A DNA stretch of 23,505 nucleotides from Bacteroidales bacterium (GCA_900769345.1 CAAGGJ010000076.1:1-23505); one strand, 5' to 3'. Numbered from the stretch's first letter, positions 15,314 to 23,505 are shown. Made by a program: numbers and translations. The notes: a model not told the origin generated them from the sequence alone.

Positions 15314-15686
15314 ATGATTATTGGTAATATAATAAATAACAAAGTTGGTCTACAAATATTAAAAAATGTAAAATAGTATCGGCTCCTGTCGAAATGCTCA
15401 TTCGCACGACAAAATGCGTGGTGGCTCATAGAGGTGTGAGCAAAAGCGGATTAGTGGGGTCTTATTGTAAAAAATACAAATAGCGGGATGCTGTATGAAA
15501 TACAAAATCGTTATAGGCGAAATATTTTGATCGTTAACATACAAACAGCATAATGATAAGAGATTTGAGATGCTGTGGATAAGCGAGTCGTTAGTTTGCG
15601 AGAAGGGCCTTAGTGCTTAATAATCAGAGAAAAAAGTGAAGTGTTGAACTCCGGACTTATGTAATAATGAAGGCGGAATGGAAGTG

Positions 15687-15726
15687 CATAAAAAACAAAA
15701 AGTCCGGCTCTCACGAGTGGGACTTT
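15687..15726 (-). terminator. Possible minus-strand terminator in the nagA-araC gap
   Basis: AAAGTCC (15699-15705) pairs with GGACTTT (15720-15726), with CTC/GAG pairing further in. On the minus strand the stem is followed by an almost unbroken T run (complement of the A-rich 15688-15700). No minus-strand gene lies directly upstream of it, so what it would terminate is unknown. Confidence 0.45.
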
Positions 15727-15918
15727 AGTAATTTTATGAATAGAATCTGTATAGAAAAGTGCAATTATAATAACGAATTATTGTTATTTGTGCTACAAAT
15801 GTCTATATAATTTTTGAATTGACAAAATATTCTGGTAAAAAAATTGATAAAAGATATAAAAATGTGAAAAATGAGCGAAAAATCGGGGTGGTGATAAGGA
15901 AGATTGACCAATAATTTG

Positions 15919-15926
15919 TAAATTTG
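15919..15926 (+). promoter_or_regulatory. Probable -7 promoter element of the araC-type gene
   Basis: TAAATTTG matches TAnnTTTG and ends 25 bases before the ATG at 15952. A TTG lies at 15904-15906, closer than usual, so the -33 element is uncertain. Confidence 0.5.
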
Positions 15927-15951
15927 ATGCCGAATAGAAGGACGACTAAAA

Positions 15952-16827
15952 ATGAAGATATTAAAAGAAATCATCGACTTTAGCGATAGTGAACACATAA
16001 GGAGTCACAACGATGCAGTGGTGTTGTTCGACAAATTGGACCTGATTAAGCTAAATCGCCTTCCGTGGAAATTGAGTCAGCCATTGTTTGCTCTATGTTT
16101 GCAAGGGTCGGCGAGTCTGAAGGTGAATCTACAAGATTATAATATCCGGCAGAACGAGCTTGTGACACTGATGCCCGAGCATATCGTGCACGGCTACAGC
16201 TGCAGTGACGATTTTCAAGGCGTGTTTATGGTTGTTAGCAAGAAAGTGTCGGAAGAATTGCTTCCCGACATCACTTCGGCATTGCCTATACTGATGGACT
16301 TTCGCCAAACTCCGGTGGTGGCGCTGAGCGAGGAGGAGAAGACGAGTATAATGGAATACTATGAGTTTATATGGCGCAAAATACGAACAGTGCGCGTACA
16401 TTATGCCAATAAGCAAGTGAATAGTATGCTCCTCTCGGTGCTCTACGAAGTGTTGTCGATATACAAAGATCATTTCTCGTATGGCAATTTTAAACGTTCG
16501 CGCAACGAAGATACATTCTACAGCTTCTATTCGATGCTCGAGGCAGAGTATCGCAAGGAGCGGTCGGTGATATATTTTGCCAACCGCCTGTGCATCTCGC
16601 CCAAGCATCTATCGATGGTGGTGAAGAAGGTGAGTGGCCGCACAGCCAGCGACTGGATTGACGAATATGTGATACTTGAGGCAAAGCAGATGCTTCGCAG
16701 CACCTCGCTCACCGTGCAAGAAGTGAGTCGTGAGCTTAATTTTGCCAACCAATCGTTTTTTGGTAAATATTTTAAGAAGCATGTGGGTATGTCGCCAAGC
16801 GAATATCGCCAGCAAGGACAATTGTAA
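15952..16827 (+). CDS. AraC-family transcriptional regulator
   Basis: This 291-residue protein has a cupin-like N-terminal sensing domain (about 20-110, with QPLFALCLQGSASLKVN and NELVTLMPEHIVHGY typical of the AraC ligand fold) and a C-terminal double helix-turn-helix. The first helix-turn-helix is SVIYFANRLCISPKHLSMVVKKVSG (about 205-229). The second is TVQEVSRELNFANQSFFGKYFKKHVGMSPSEYR (about 254-286), with the family signature at the end. It would bind DNA in response to an unknown small ligand. It is 16 bases upstream of the Lnb-like gene in the same direction, so the two may form an operon. The target genes cannot be named from sequence. Confidence 0.9.
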   Translation: MKILKEIIDFSDSEHIRSHNDAVVLFDKLDLIKLNRLPWKLSQPLFALCLQGSASLKVNLQDYNIRQNELVTLMPEHIVHGYSCSDDFQGVFMVVSKKVSEELLPDITSALPILMDFRQTPVVALSEEEKTSIMEYYEFIWRKIRTVRVHYANKQVNSMLLSVLYEVLSIYKDHFSYGNFKRSRNEDTFYSFYSMLEAEYRKERSVIYFANRLCISPKHLSMVVKKVSGRTASDWIDEYVILEAKQMLRSTSLTVQEVSRELNFANQSFFGKYFKKHVGMSPSEYRQQGQL

Positions 16828-16843
16828 TACGGTCAAAAGGAGA

Positions 16844-18142
16844 ATGAAAACGAGTAAGATGCGAGAGATTAAAAACTCGATGAAGAAGATTGAGAACAAG
16901 ATACGCCTGATGGTGGCGGTGACGGCAATGGTGCTTGCGCTGCCAATGATGGCACAGAGTGAAACCGCCGATATAACCAAGGTGGCAGAGAAAGGCAGTC
17001 GCGAACTATCGGTGCCTACAGCGATAGAGACACATATTCAAGCCGAGATATCGCTTATTACATGCTATCCCGGCAGTAGAAACTACGAACTCTATGGTCA
17101 CACTATGATAAGAGTGCAGATAGAGGGACAAGATTTGCTTTTCAATTACGGCATCTTCAATTTTAAGCAGAAAGGTTTTATCTACCGATTTGTGAAAGGC
17201 GACTGCGACTATAGTCTTGCCGCCTATCCTATGCAATATCTCACACAGGGTTACGAGGACCGCAAGATAGTGGAGCAAGTGCTCGACCTCGATGATGCTC
17301 AAAAGGTGGATGTAATCTCTTTTCTTTGGAATAATGTGCAGCCCGAGAATGCCGTGTATCGCTATGGCTGGGCATATAACAACTGTGCTACCAAGCCGCG
17401 CGATATCATAGAGAATGCTGTGGGTGGGAGCCTCGAATACGGAGAGCCCAAACGCGCCGAAGCCACTTTTCGCAGCATAATGGCAGACTACGATGTGAAT
17501 TATCCGTGGCAGCAATTTGGCATCGACCTGGTGCTTGGCTACGATCTCGACCATCAGCTCGACTATCGTGAACAGATGTTCGCCCCTGGAATACTGATGG
17601 AAGCTATGGCTGGAGCCACTCAGGAGCGTGATGGAAAGCGCATACCGGTGGTGAAAGCTACCAACATACTTGTTGCGGGCGGCGATGAAGGAGCAGTGCT
17701 CGGACCTACGCCGCTGGTGCTAACCCCTATGTTTGTGTTCATGCTGCTGTTGGTGATAGTGCTTGTTATTACTGTGAAAGAGTGCCTTGGCAAGCGCCAT
17801 TATCGATGGCTCGATAGCGTGGTGTTTGGCATATATGGCACGATAGGTATATTGGTGGCGTTTCTCACTTTTGTGTCGAGCCATTACGGCACATCGAGCA
17901 ACTTGAATATAGTGTGGCTGCATCCGCTGCTGCTGTTGCCCGCCATTTTGGTGTGGGTGAAGCCAATGCGCCCGTTGGTGGCGATAATTCATGTTGTGAA
18001 TGCCCTGCTGATAGTGCTTTTGGCAGCAGGCTGGAATTGGTTGCCGCAAGTGGGCAATGTGGCAATGTTGCCAATGGCAGGCATATCGCTCATTCGCTCG
18101 GTGAATTATGTGATAGCGCTTAAGCGCGGCTGCGTGAAGTGA
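16844..18142 (+). CDS. Lnb-like (DUF4105) lipoprotein N-acyltransferase candidate
   Basis: From the ATG at 16844 the protein has 432 residues. An ATG at 16880 would give a more classical signal sequence (MKKIENKIRLMVAVTAMVLALPMMAQ) and is an equal candidate. The periplasmic domain contains ISLITCYPGSRNYELYGHTMIRVQ, FNYGIFNFKQKGF.YRFVKG and GWAYNNCATKPRDII, the DUF4105 pattern, with His86 (YGHT) and Cys181 (NNCATKPRD) as the likely catalytic pair. Several membrane helices follow (about 289-310, 325-346, 359-372, 378-396, 407-425). I recall that this family was recently shown in Bacteroides to perform the final N-acylation of lipoproteins and named Lnb; the transfer to this protein is by family resemblance. 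The substrate would be diacylated lipoproteins at the inner membrane. It overlaps no gene, and an A/G-rich patch (AAGGAG) sits one base before the 16844 ATG. Confidence 0.75.
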   Translation: MKTSKMREIKNSMKKIENKIRLMVAVTAMVLALPMMAQSETADITKVAEKGSRELSVPTAIETHIQAEISLITCYPGSRNYELYGHTMIRVQIEGQDLLFNYGIFNFKQKGFIYRFVKGDCDYSLAAYPMQYLTQGYEDRKIVEQVLDLDDAQKVDVISFLWNNVQPENAVYRYGWAYNNCATKPRDIIENAVGGSLEYGEPKRAEATFRSIMADYDVNYPWQQFGIDLVLGYDLDHQLDYREQMFAPGILMEAMAGATQERDGKRIPVVKATNILVAGGDEGAVLGPTPLVLTPMFVFMLLLVIVLVITVKECLGKRHYRWLDSVVFGIYGTIGILVAFLTFVSSHYGTSSNLNIVWLHPLLLLPAILVWVKPMRPLVAIIHVVNALLIVLLAAGWNWLPQVGNVAMLPMAGISLIRSVNYVIALKRGCVK

Positions 18143-18225
18143 GACTTGGAGGTATTCAAGAAAGACATAGGAGCGCAAAAGGGCTTTTTGTGAGCGAGAA
18201 TTGCCGGAAATTGGCTATAATTTGC

Positions 18226-18233
18226 TAAATTTG
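18226..18233 (+). promoter_or_regulatory. Probable -7 promoter element of the AlkP-fold gene
   Basis: TAAATTTG matches TAnnTTTG and lies 65 bases before the ATG at 18299. A TTG at 18201-18203 is 22 bases upstream, slightly farther than ideal. Confidence 0.55.
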
Positions 18234-18298
18234 CGACGAAAAGTGCTTTTTGGCACGATTTTCAGATATTAACAGAGAAAACAGATAACAGAAAAGAA

Positions 18299-19900
18299 AT
18301 GAGAAAGAACCTGCGACAAGCAAATCGTATTCTGACCGGCATCGTGGCATCGATGGTGGCATTTTCTGCGTTGTCGCAAGTCAAGAGCGGTCGTCCGCAA
18401 TTGGTGTTAGGCATCGTGGTAGACCAGCTCAGGAGCGATTATATAGAGTTGCTTCAAAGTTATTTCGGCGAGCGAGGATTTAACCGCCTGCTGCGCGATG
18501 GAGCATACTTTGAGAATGTAGACTTCAATTGTGCCAATCTGGATGTGGCATCGGGCACGGCATTGGTTATGAGCGGTGCATACCCCAATATCAACGGCAT
18601 ACCGCAAGCGCTGATTTTCGACCCGAGCACCAAGAAGGCTACTCCGGTGCTCACCGACGCGCAGTGTATGGGCAATTTCACCAACGAAACCCTGTCGCCG
18701 GTGGCACTCACGGTGTCGACACTTGCCGATGAGGTGCGAGTGAACAACGACGGCCTTGGACTGGTGTATGCCATAGCCCCCGACGCCCAGCAAGCCATCA
18801 TTTTGGCGGGACATGCCGCCAACAGTGCATTCTGGATTAACGATGTAGACGGCAAGTGGTCGACCAGCACATTCTATAAAGAAGTGCCCCAGAGCTTGAA
18901 AACACGCAACTATAGCCAACCGTTGTCTAACCGACTCAACACCATGGCATGGGAGCCTACATTGCCGCTCGAGCGCTATGTGGATATTCCCGAGGCACGC
19001 CGATTCTACAAATTCAGATACAATTATCCCGACAACGATAAGAATCGTTATCGCTCATTCAAGCAGTCGGCGCTTGTGAATGAGGAAGTTACATCGGTAG
19101 CTATCGACTATATCAATAATATGAAACTCGGCAATCGAGGTCAGCTCGATATGCTCAATATAGGTTATACGGCAGCGCCCTACGAATATAGCAAGGATGC
19201 CGATAATCGCTTCGAACTCCATGACACCTACATACGCCTCGATGCTCAGCTTGAGCGACTTTTCGATGCCGTAGATAAGAGCGTGGGAATGAACAATGTG
19301 GTGGTGTTTGTGACCTCAACGGGTTATTATATCGACGGCCGACCTGTGGATGCAAAATACAACATTCCGTCGGGTGAATTTTATCCCGACCGCGCCATAT
19401 CGCTGCTCAATATGTATCTGATGGCGATATATGGCAATGGCCAGTGGGTAAACGGCTATTATAACCGACATTTCTACCTCAATCGCACACTGATAAAGGA
19501 CAAAAACATCGACTTGAGCGAAATACGCGCCAAGTCGAGTGAGTTTTTGCGTCAGATGAGCGGCGTAAAGGCAGCCTATACCTACGAAGAAATACTCAAT
19601 AATCCCGTCAACGAGGACCTGAAGGAACTTAATCGTGTGATGGTGCCCACCTTGCAAGGCGATGTGGTGATAAAGGTAACGGCAGGTTGGAGCATAGTGG
19701 AGACACTGAATGCGCAGAGCAAGGTGACCCACGTGCGGGACAATGCAGTGACCGTTCCGGCATTCATATTGGCACCGCAAGTGAAGTCGCAACGCATTAC
19801 CGATGCCATAGATGCCACGTTCCTGGCGCCCACCGTGTCGCGCATATTGCGCATCCGTTCGCCCAATGCGGCACGATATATGCCTCTATCGCTGTATTAA
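18299..19900 (+). CDS. PafA-like alkaline-phosphatase-fold protein, predicted catalytically inactive
   Basis: The 533-residue protein has a signal peptide (about 1-26) and the PafA-type fold: LVLGIVVDQLRSDYIELL (35-52), GGFKRL-like RGFNRLLRDGAYF, MSGAYPNINGIP (91-102) and AIILAGHAANSAFWINDVDGKWSTSTFY (166-193). The catalytic residues of this family are replaced. The nucleophile Thr of the TAPGHT motif aligns with Val83 (VASGTA). The DYVGH metal motif is YTAAPYEY (290-297). TADHG is TSTGYY (339-344). YDTHVP is NAVTVP (482-487). Only Asp42 of the metal set remains. It is therefore most likely a pseudoenzyme with a binding or structural role in the periplasm. The reading frame is intact. It stands between the Lnb-like gene and secA. 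Confidence 0.8.
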   Translation: MRKNLRQANRILTGIVASMVAFSALSQVKSGRPQLVLGIVVDQLRSDYIELLQSYFGERGFNRLLRDGAYFENVDFNCANLDVASGTALVMSGAYPNINGIPQALIFDPSTKKATPVLTDAQCMGNFTNETLSPVALTVSTLADEVRVNNDGLGLVYAIAPDAQQAIILAGHAANSAFWINDVDGKWSTSTFYKEVPQSLKTRNYSQPLSNRLNTMAWEPTLPLERYVDIPEARRFYKFRYNYPDNDKNRYRSFKQSALVNEEVTSVAIDYINNMKLGNRGQLDMLNIGYTAAPYEYSKDADNRFELHDTYIRLDAQLERLFDAVDKSVGMNNVVVFVTSTGYYIDGRPVDAKYNIPSGEFYPDRAISLLNMYLMAIYGNGQWVNGYYNRHFYLNRTLIKDKNIDLSEIRAKSSEFLRQMSGVKAAYTYEEILNNPVNEDLKELNRVMVPTLQGDVVIKVTAGWSIVETLNAQSKVTHVRDNAVTVPAFILAPQVKSQRITDAIDATFLAPTVSRILRIRSPNAARYMPLSLY

Positions 19901-19936
19901 GAGGGGCAATCTTGCTAATAATCAAAACATTTTAAT

Positions 19937-19944
19937 TAACTTTG
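19937..19944 (+). promoter_or_regulatory. Probable -7 promoter element of secA
   Basis: TAACTTTG matches TAnnTTTG and lies 83 bases before the secA ATG. A TTG at 19912-19914 is 22 bases upstream. The leader would be about 75-80 bases and AT-rich. Confidence 0.55.
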
Positions 19945-20027
19945 CCGATTGGAAAAAGCTCATTGTGGAGTTTTTCCCAATAATAGGTGTTTAAACAAAC
20001 GAAATAAATAAAAAATCGAAATATATA

Positions 20028-23000
20028 ATGGGATTTAGTGACATTTTAAAATCGCTGTTTGGCAATAAGTCGACTCGCGACTTGAAGAAGATAATGCCGG
20101 TGGTCGACAAGATCAATGCGGTGTATCCGGAGATAGAGAAGTTGACTAACGATGAGCTACGCAGCCGCATCGATGCAGTGCGTCAGCGCTTGCAGGAAAG
20201 CGTAGCCGACAAGAAAGCCGAAATAGCACAAGTAAAAGAAGAAATAGAACGCACCGACTATGACCTGCGTGAGCCGTTATGGGCACGCGTCGACAAGATG
20301 GAGCAGGAGATACTCGACACCTTGGAAAAAGGTCTCGAAGAAGCCCTCCCCGAAGTGTATGCCGTAGTAAAGGATACCGCACGTCGATTTGCGCAAAACG
20401 AAGTGGTGGAAGTAACCGCCACCGAATTCGATTGCAATTTGGCAGCCCAAGGTCGCGACTTTGTGAGCATCGAAGGCGACAAAGCCCTCTACCGCAACAG
20501 TTGGGTGGCAGGTGGCAATAAGACAGTGTGGGATATGATACACTACCAGTGCCAGTTGATAGGCGGTATAGTGCTTCACCAAGGTAAAATTGCCGAAATG
20601 GCCACCGGTGAAGGAAAGACCCTTGTGGCAACCCTTCCGGTGTTCTTGAATGCCCTTACCGGCAACGGAGTGCATGTGGTAACCGTCAACGACTACCTTG
20701 CCAAGCGTGACTCGGAGTGGATGGGTCCGCTCTACATGTTCCACGGCTTGTCGGTGGCATGTATCGATAAGACACAACCCAATTCGCCCGAACGCCGTGC
20801 AGCATATAATGCCGACATCACTTTCGGTACGAACAACGAGTTTGGTTTCGACTACCTGCGTGATAATATGGCAACCTCGCCCGAGGACCTTGTGCAGCGC
20901 GCACACAACTTTGCAATCGTGGATGAGGTGGACTCGGTGCTTATCGACGATGCCCGTACGCCACTTATCATATCAGGTCCGGTGCCAAAGGGCGACGACC
21001 AGATGTATGAGCAATATCAGCCTATCGTAGAGCGCCTCTACGACCGTCAGCGCAAGTTTGTTACCTCATTGCTTGCCGATGCCAAGAAGCTTATGGTCAG
21101 CGACGACAAGAAGCAGCGCGAAGAAGGCGCATTGCAAGTTTTCCGAGCATTCAAAGGCCTTCCGAAATACGATCCTCTTATCAAGTTCTTGAGCCAGGAA
21201 GGCATAAAGCCCGCTATGCTCGAGCAGGAAGCCTACTATATGCAGGACAATAGTCGTCAGATGCACATCGTTACCGACCCGCTATACTTCGTAATCGACG
21301 AAAAGAACCACAGCGTGGAACTTACCGATAAAGGTTATGAAGAATTGGCATCGGGCAACAGCGATCCCAAGTTTTTTGTGCTTCCCGACATAGCAAGCGA
21401 ACTCTCGGCAGTGGAAAATGAGCCGTTGACCGACGCAGAGAAGGCACAGAAGAAGGATGAGTTGATGCAAAATTATGCGGTGAAGAGCGAACGCGTTCAC
21501 ACTGTGAATCAGCTTATCAAGGCGTACGCGCTATTTACACGCGACGTAGACTATGTGATTACCGACGACAATAAGGTAAAGATTGTGGACGAGCAGACCG
21601 GCCGTATTATGGAAGGACGCCGCTGGAGCGATGGTTTGCACCAGGCAGTAGAAGCCAAGGAGCACGTGAAAGTGGAAGCCGCAACACAGACATTTGCCAC
21701 TATCACATTGCAGAACTACTTCCGCATGTATCACAAGCTATCGGGTATGACCGGTACGGCAGAAACCGAAGCCGGCGAATTTTGGGATATCTATAAACTC
21801 GATGTAGTGACCATCCCGACCAACCGTCCGGTGGCACGCATCGATATGGACGACCGCGTGTACAAGACCCGCAAAGAGAAATTCAACGCCGTGATAGATG
21901 AGATAGAGAAGATGCACCTTATGGGACGTCCAACCCTTGTGGGTACGACCTCGGTGGAAATTTCGGAACTTCTCTATCGTATGGTGAAGCAGCGCTTGAA
22001 GATAGAGCCACAACTATTGAATGCCAAGCCGGAGAAAGCGCGTGCCGAAGCCGATATCGTGGCATTGGCAGGACAGCAGAAGGACGGCAAGGGCGTGGTG
22101 ACTATAGCCACCAACATGGCAGGTCGTGGTACCGACATCAAGTTGTCGCCCGAAGTTAAGGCGGCAGGAGGTCTTGCCATCATCGGTACCGAGCGCCACG
22201 AATCGCGCCGTGTAGACCGCCAGTTGCGTGGTCGTGCCGGACGTCAGGGCGACCCGGGTAGTTCGGTATTCTTTGTGTCGTTTGAAGACACCGTGATGCG
22301 CCAATTTGTGAGCGACAAGGTGGTGAAGATGCTCGACCGCCTCGGTTTGCAGGAAGGAGAGATGATAGAAGCGCCTATGGTGACCCGCTCAATAGAGAAC
22401 GCACAAAAACGCGTGGAAGAGAATCACTTCGGTGTGCGTAAGCACTTGCTGGAATACGACGACGTGATGAATGTGCAGCGTAATGTGATTTACACTCGCC
22501 GTCACCACGCACTTATGGGTGAGCGTGTGGGTCTCGACATCATGGAGATGCTGCAAAGCACCGTAGAGAACGTGGTGGATCGCTATAGCGACTACGATGA
22601 ACTAAAGATGCACGTTATGACCACATTTGCCATAGATATGCCATTTAGTGCCGAAGAATATGGCAAACTCGACACCAAAGAGTGTATCGATTTGCTACAC
22701 GAGAAGGTGGTGGATGCATTCAACCACAAGCAAGAACGCTTGGCCCAAGTGTCGATGCCGGTGATATCGAGTATCGCAGCCGAGCACGGCAGAGAAGGCC
22801 TTGTGAGAGTGCCTATCACCGACGGTCGTCGCATCTATGGCATCACTTGCAAACTCGATGAGGCACTCGACAGCGAATGTAAGTCGATATCGAAATCGTG
22901 GGAAAAGATGGTGCTCTTGATGACCATCGACGAAGCTTGGAAGGTGCATTTGCGCGAACTCGACCAGTTGCGTCAGTCGGTGCAAAATGCAAGTTATGAG

Positions 23001-23384
23001 CAGAAAGACCCGTTGGTAATCTACAAGACCGAGTCGTTTAACCTCTTTGGCGATATGCTTGCCGAGATGAACACTAAGGCGGTGTCGATATTGATGCGTG
23101 GACAGATTCCAAACAGCGAAAATGCTCAGAATAATGTCCAAAACAACCGAGTGCAACAAACACGCGAAGTGCCACGCGAATCGGCACGACGTCAGCAATA
23201 CAACGAGAGCAAGGAAGCATATCCCGGAGCAAACACCAACCGCGAAGTGGGTAATGCAGCATCGCAGTCGCAGCGTCGCGTGACAGCTCCGGTGGTAAAT
23301 AATGGACCTAAGATAGGTCGCAACGATCCATGTCCATGCGGAAGCGGCAAGAAATATAAGAATTGCCACGGTCGCGGATTGTAA
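20028..23384 (+). CDS. secA: Preprotein translocase ATPase SecA
   Basis: This 1118-residue protein is the ATP-driven motor that pushes unfolded preproteins through SecYEG. Walker A is MATGEGKT (191-198), the Walker B/DEAD-type motif is DEVD (299-302) followed by SVLIDDARTPLIISG, and motif VI appears as RQLRGRAGRQGDPGSS. The C-terminal zinc motif CPCGSGKKYKNCH has Cys1102, Cys1104, Cys1113 and His1114. It is longer than E. coli SecA (901). The extra length includes an insertion at about residues 65-160 before Walker A and another at about 350-450, both as expected for Bacteroidota SecA, plus a variable Asn/Gln/Arg-rich linker (about 1025-1095) ahead of the zinc motif. A terminator hairpin follows about 60 bases after the stop. 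Confidence 0.97.
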   Translation: MGFSDILKSLFGNKSTRDLKKIMPVVDKINAVYPEIEKLTNDELRSRIDAVRQRLQESVADKKAEIAQVKEEIERTDYDLREPLWARVDKMEQEILDTLEKGLEEALPEVYAVVKDTARRFAQNEVVEVTATEFDCNLAAQGRDFVSIEGDKALYRNSWVAGGNKTVWDMIHYQCQLIGGIVLHQGKIAEMATGEGKTLVATLPVFLNALTGNGVHVVTVNDYLAKRDSEWMGPLYMFHGLSVACIDKTQPNSPERRAAYNADITFGTNNEFGFDYLRDNMATSPEDLVQRAHNFAIVDEVDSVLIDDARTPLIISGPVPKGDDQMYEQYQPIVERLYDRQRKFVTSLLADAKKLMVSDDKKQREEGALQVFRAFKGLPKYDPLIKFLSQEGIKPAMLEQEAYYMQDNSRQMHIVTDPLYFVIDEKNHSVELTDKGYEELASGNSDPKFFVLPDIASELSAVENEPLTDAEKAQKKDELMQNYAVKSERVHTVNQLIKAYALFTRDVDYVITDDNKVKIVDEQTGRIMEGRRWSDGLHQAVEAKEHVKVEAATQTFATITLQNYFRMYHKLSGMTGTAETEAGEFWDIYKLDVVTIPTNRPVARIDMDDRVYKTRKEKFNAVIDEIEKMHLMGRPTLVGTTSVEISELLYRMVKQRLKIEPQLLNAKPEKARAEADIVALAGQQKDGKGVVTIATNMAGRGTDIKLSPEVKAAGGLAIIGTERHESRRVDRQLRGRAGRQGDPGSSVFFVSFEDTVMRQFVSDKVVKMLDRLGLQEGEMIEAPMVTRSIENAQKRVEENHFGVRKHLLEYDDVMNVQRNVIYTRRHHALMGERVGLDIMEMLQSTVENVVDRYSDYDELKMHVMTTFAIDMPFSAEEYGKLDTKECIDLLHEKVVDAFNHKQERLAQVSMPVISSIAAEHGREGLVRVPITDGRRIYGITCKLDEALDSECKSISKSWEKMVLLMTIDEAWKVHLRELDQLRQSVQNASYEQKDPLVIYKTESFNLFGDMLAEMNTKAVSILMRGQIPNSENAQNNVQNNRVQQTREVPRESARRQQYNESKEAYPGANTNREVGNAASQSQRRVTAPVVNNGPKIGRNDPCPCGSGKKYKNCHGRGL

Positions 23385-23432
23385 CAACGCAAATCCCTGC
23401 CGCAAGGCAGCCGAATACCTATAAAATTAGGC

Positions 23433-23504
23433 CTATGGGTCAAAATGGGTGTTTTTCAGCGAGAAAAACACCCATTCGTCTTTCTATAGGTCATTTTGGG
23501 TGTT
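23433..23504. repeat. Imperfect 21-base direct repeat at the window end
   Basis: The 21 bases at 23433-23453 and 23484-23504 match at 17 positions. Both begin CTAT and GGTCA and end TTGGGTGTT or ATGGGTGTT, and the period is 51 bases. The second copy runs to the window edge, so further copies beyond it cannot be seen. The first copy overlaps the hairpin after secA. Confidence 0.6.
23444..23476 (+). terminator. Probable terminator hairpin after secA
   Basis: AATGGGTGTTTTTC (23444-23457) pairs perfectly with GAAAAACACCCATT (23463-23476) around a five-base loop, followed by a T-rich but interrupted tail. It begins about 60 bases after the secA stop codon. The stem itself contains T and A runs, so it could work on either strand. 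Confidence 0.6.
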
Positions 23505-23505
23505 A

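Larger units (their letters stand above)
15268..15951. other. Long non-coding stretch between nagA and the araC-type gene
   Basis: These 684 bases contain the nagA leader, then about 500 bases without a credible gene. The longest frames are short and lack recognisable features. Three copies of one inverted-repeat arm are present, ATGCTGT (15488-15494), ACAGCAT (15545-15551) and ATGCTGT (15570-15576). A second alternating set is CCGGACTT (15653-15660), AAGTCCGG (15700-15707) and GGACTTT (15720-15726). From 15765 to 15900 the sequence is very AT-rich. Confidence 0.6.

Noticed and set aside
15268..15429. Longer NagA with a hydrophobic N-terminal extension
   Set aside because: The extra 54 codons do not resemble NagA, a promoter element for nagA lies inside them, and MIKQIYNGKI is a typical family start.
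16730..16843. Longer start for the Lnb-like gene
   Set aside because: It would begin inside the coding region of the AraC-type gene and add residues ahead of the signal sequence.
18299..19900. Active alkaline phosphatase
   Set aside because: The fold is right but the nucleophile and nearly all metal-binding positions are replaced, so an enzymatic call is not supported.

Overview
The window looks like a stretch of Bacteroidales chromosome, probably a gut-type lineage. A Muribaculaceae-like origin is only a guess. The main evidence is the recurring promoter signature of that phylum (TAnnTTTG, sometimes with an upstream TTG about 19-20 bases away), the near-absence of Shine-Dalgarno sites, the family-specific gene order DUF6242 - DUF6089 - uppS - bamA - skp, and a SecA enlarged in the way typical of Bacteroidota. 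It reads as ordinary core chromosome. No insertion sequence, phage, plasmid or CRISPR element was seen.

Layout. (1) 1-1966 (+): the 3' end of an HlyD/EmrA-type periplasmic adaptor and a 14-helix-type MFS exporter, closed by a hairpin terminator. (2) 2248-2711 (+): a strong promoter, about 430 bases with many hairpins, and a textbook intrinsic terminator, with no convincing protein; this is most likely a structured noncoding RNA. A short tandem-repeat patch follows. (3) 5563-2886 (-): a compact operon prmC - recX - comF - pncA. (4) 5801-13643 (+): an envelope-biogenesis cluster. It holds a DUF6242 lipoprotein, a DUF6089 outer-membrane barrel, undecaprenyl diphosphate synthase, the BamA outer-membrane protein insertase, and three Skp/OmpH-like periplasmic chaperones, the last two with their own promoters. 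(5) 13732-15267: a second patch of the same 9-base tandem repeat, then tRNA-His and nagA on the minus strand. (6) 15268-15951: a long non-coding stretch with competing inverted repeats. (7) 15952-23384 (+): an AraC-type regulator, an Lnb-like (DUF4105) lipoprotein N-acyltransferase candidate, an alkaline-phosphatase-fold protein that has lost almost every catalytic residue, and secA.

How they fit together. Most of the window serves building or exporting to the envelope. SecA moves precursors across the inner membrane, the Lnb-like protein would finish lipoprotein acylation, Skp proteins would carry outer-membrane proteins across the periplasm, BamA inserts them, and UppS supplies the lipid carrier for wall and glycan synthesis.

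The observations most worth following are the unassigned structured RNA at 2284-2711, the dead AlkP-fold protein sitting between the Lnb-like gene and secA, and the shared 9-base repeat family found after terminators at two loci. All calls are made by reading the sequence; no database or folding program was used.
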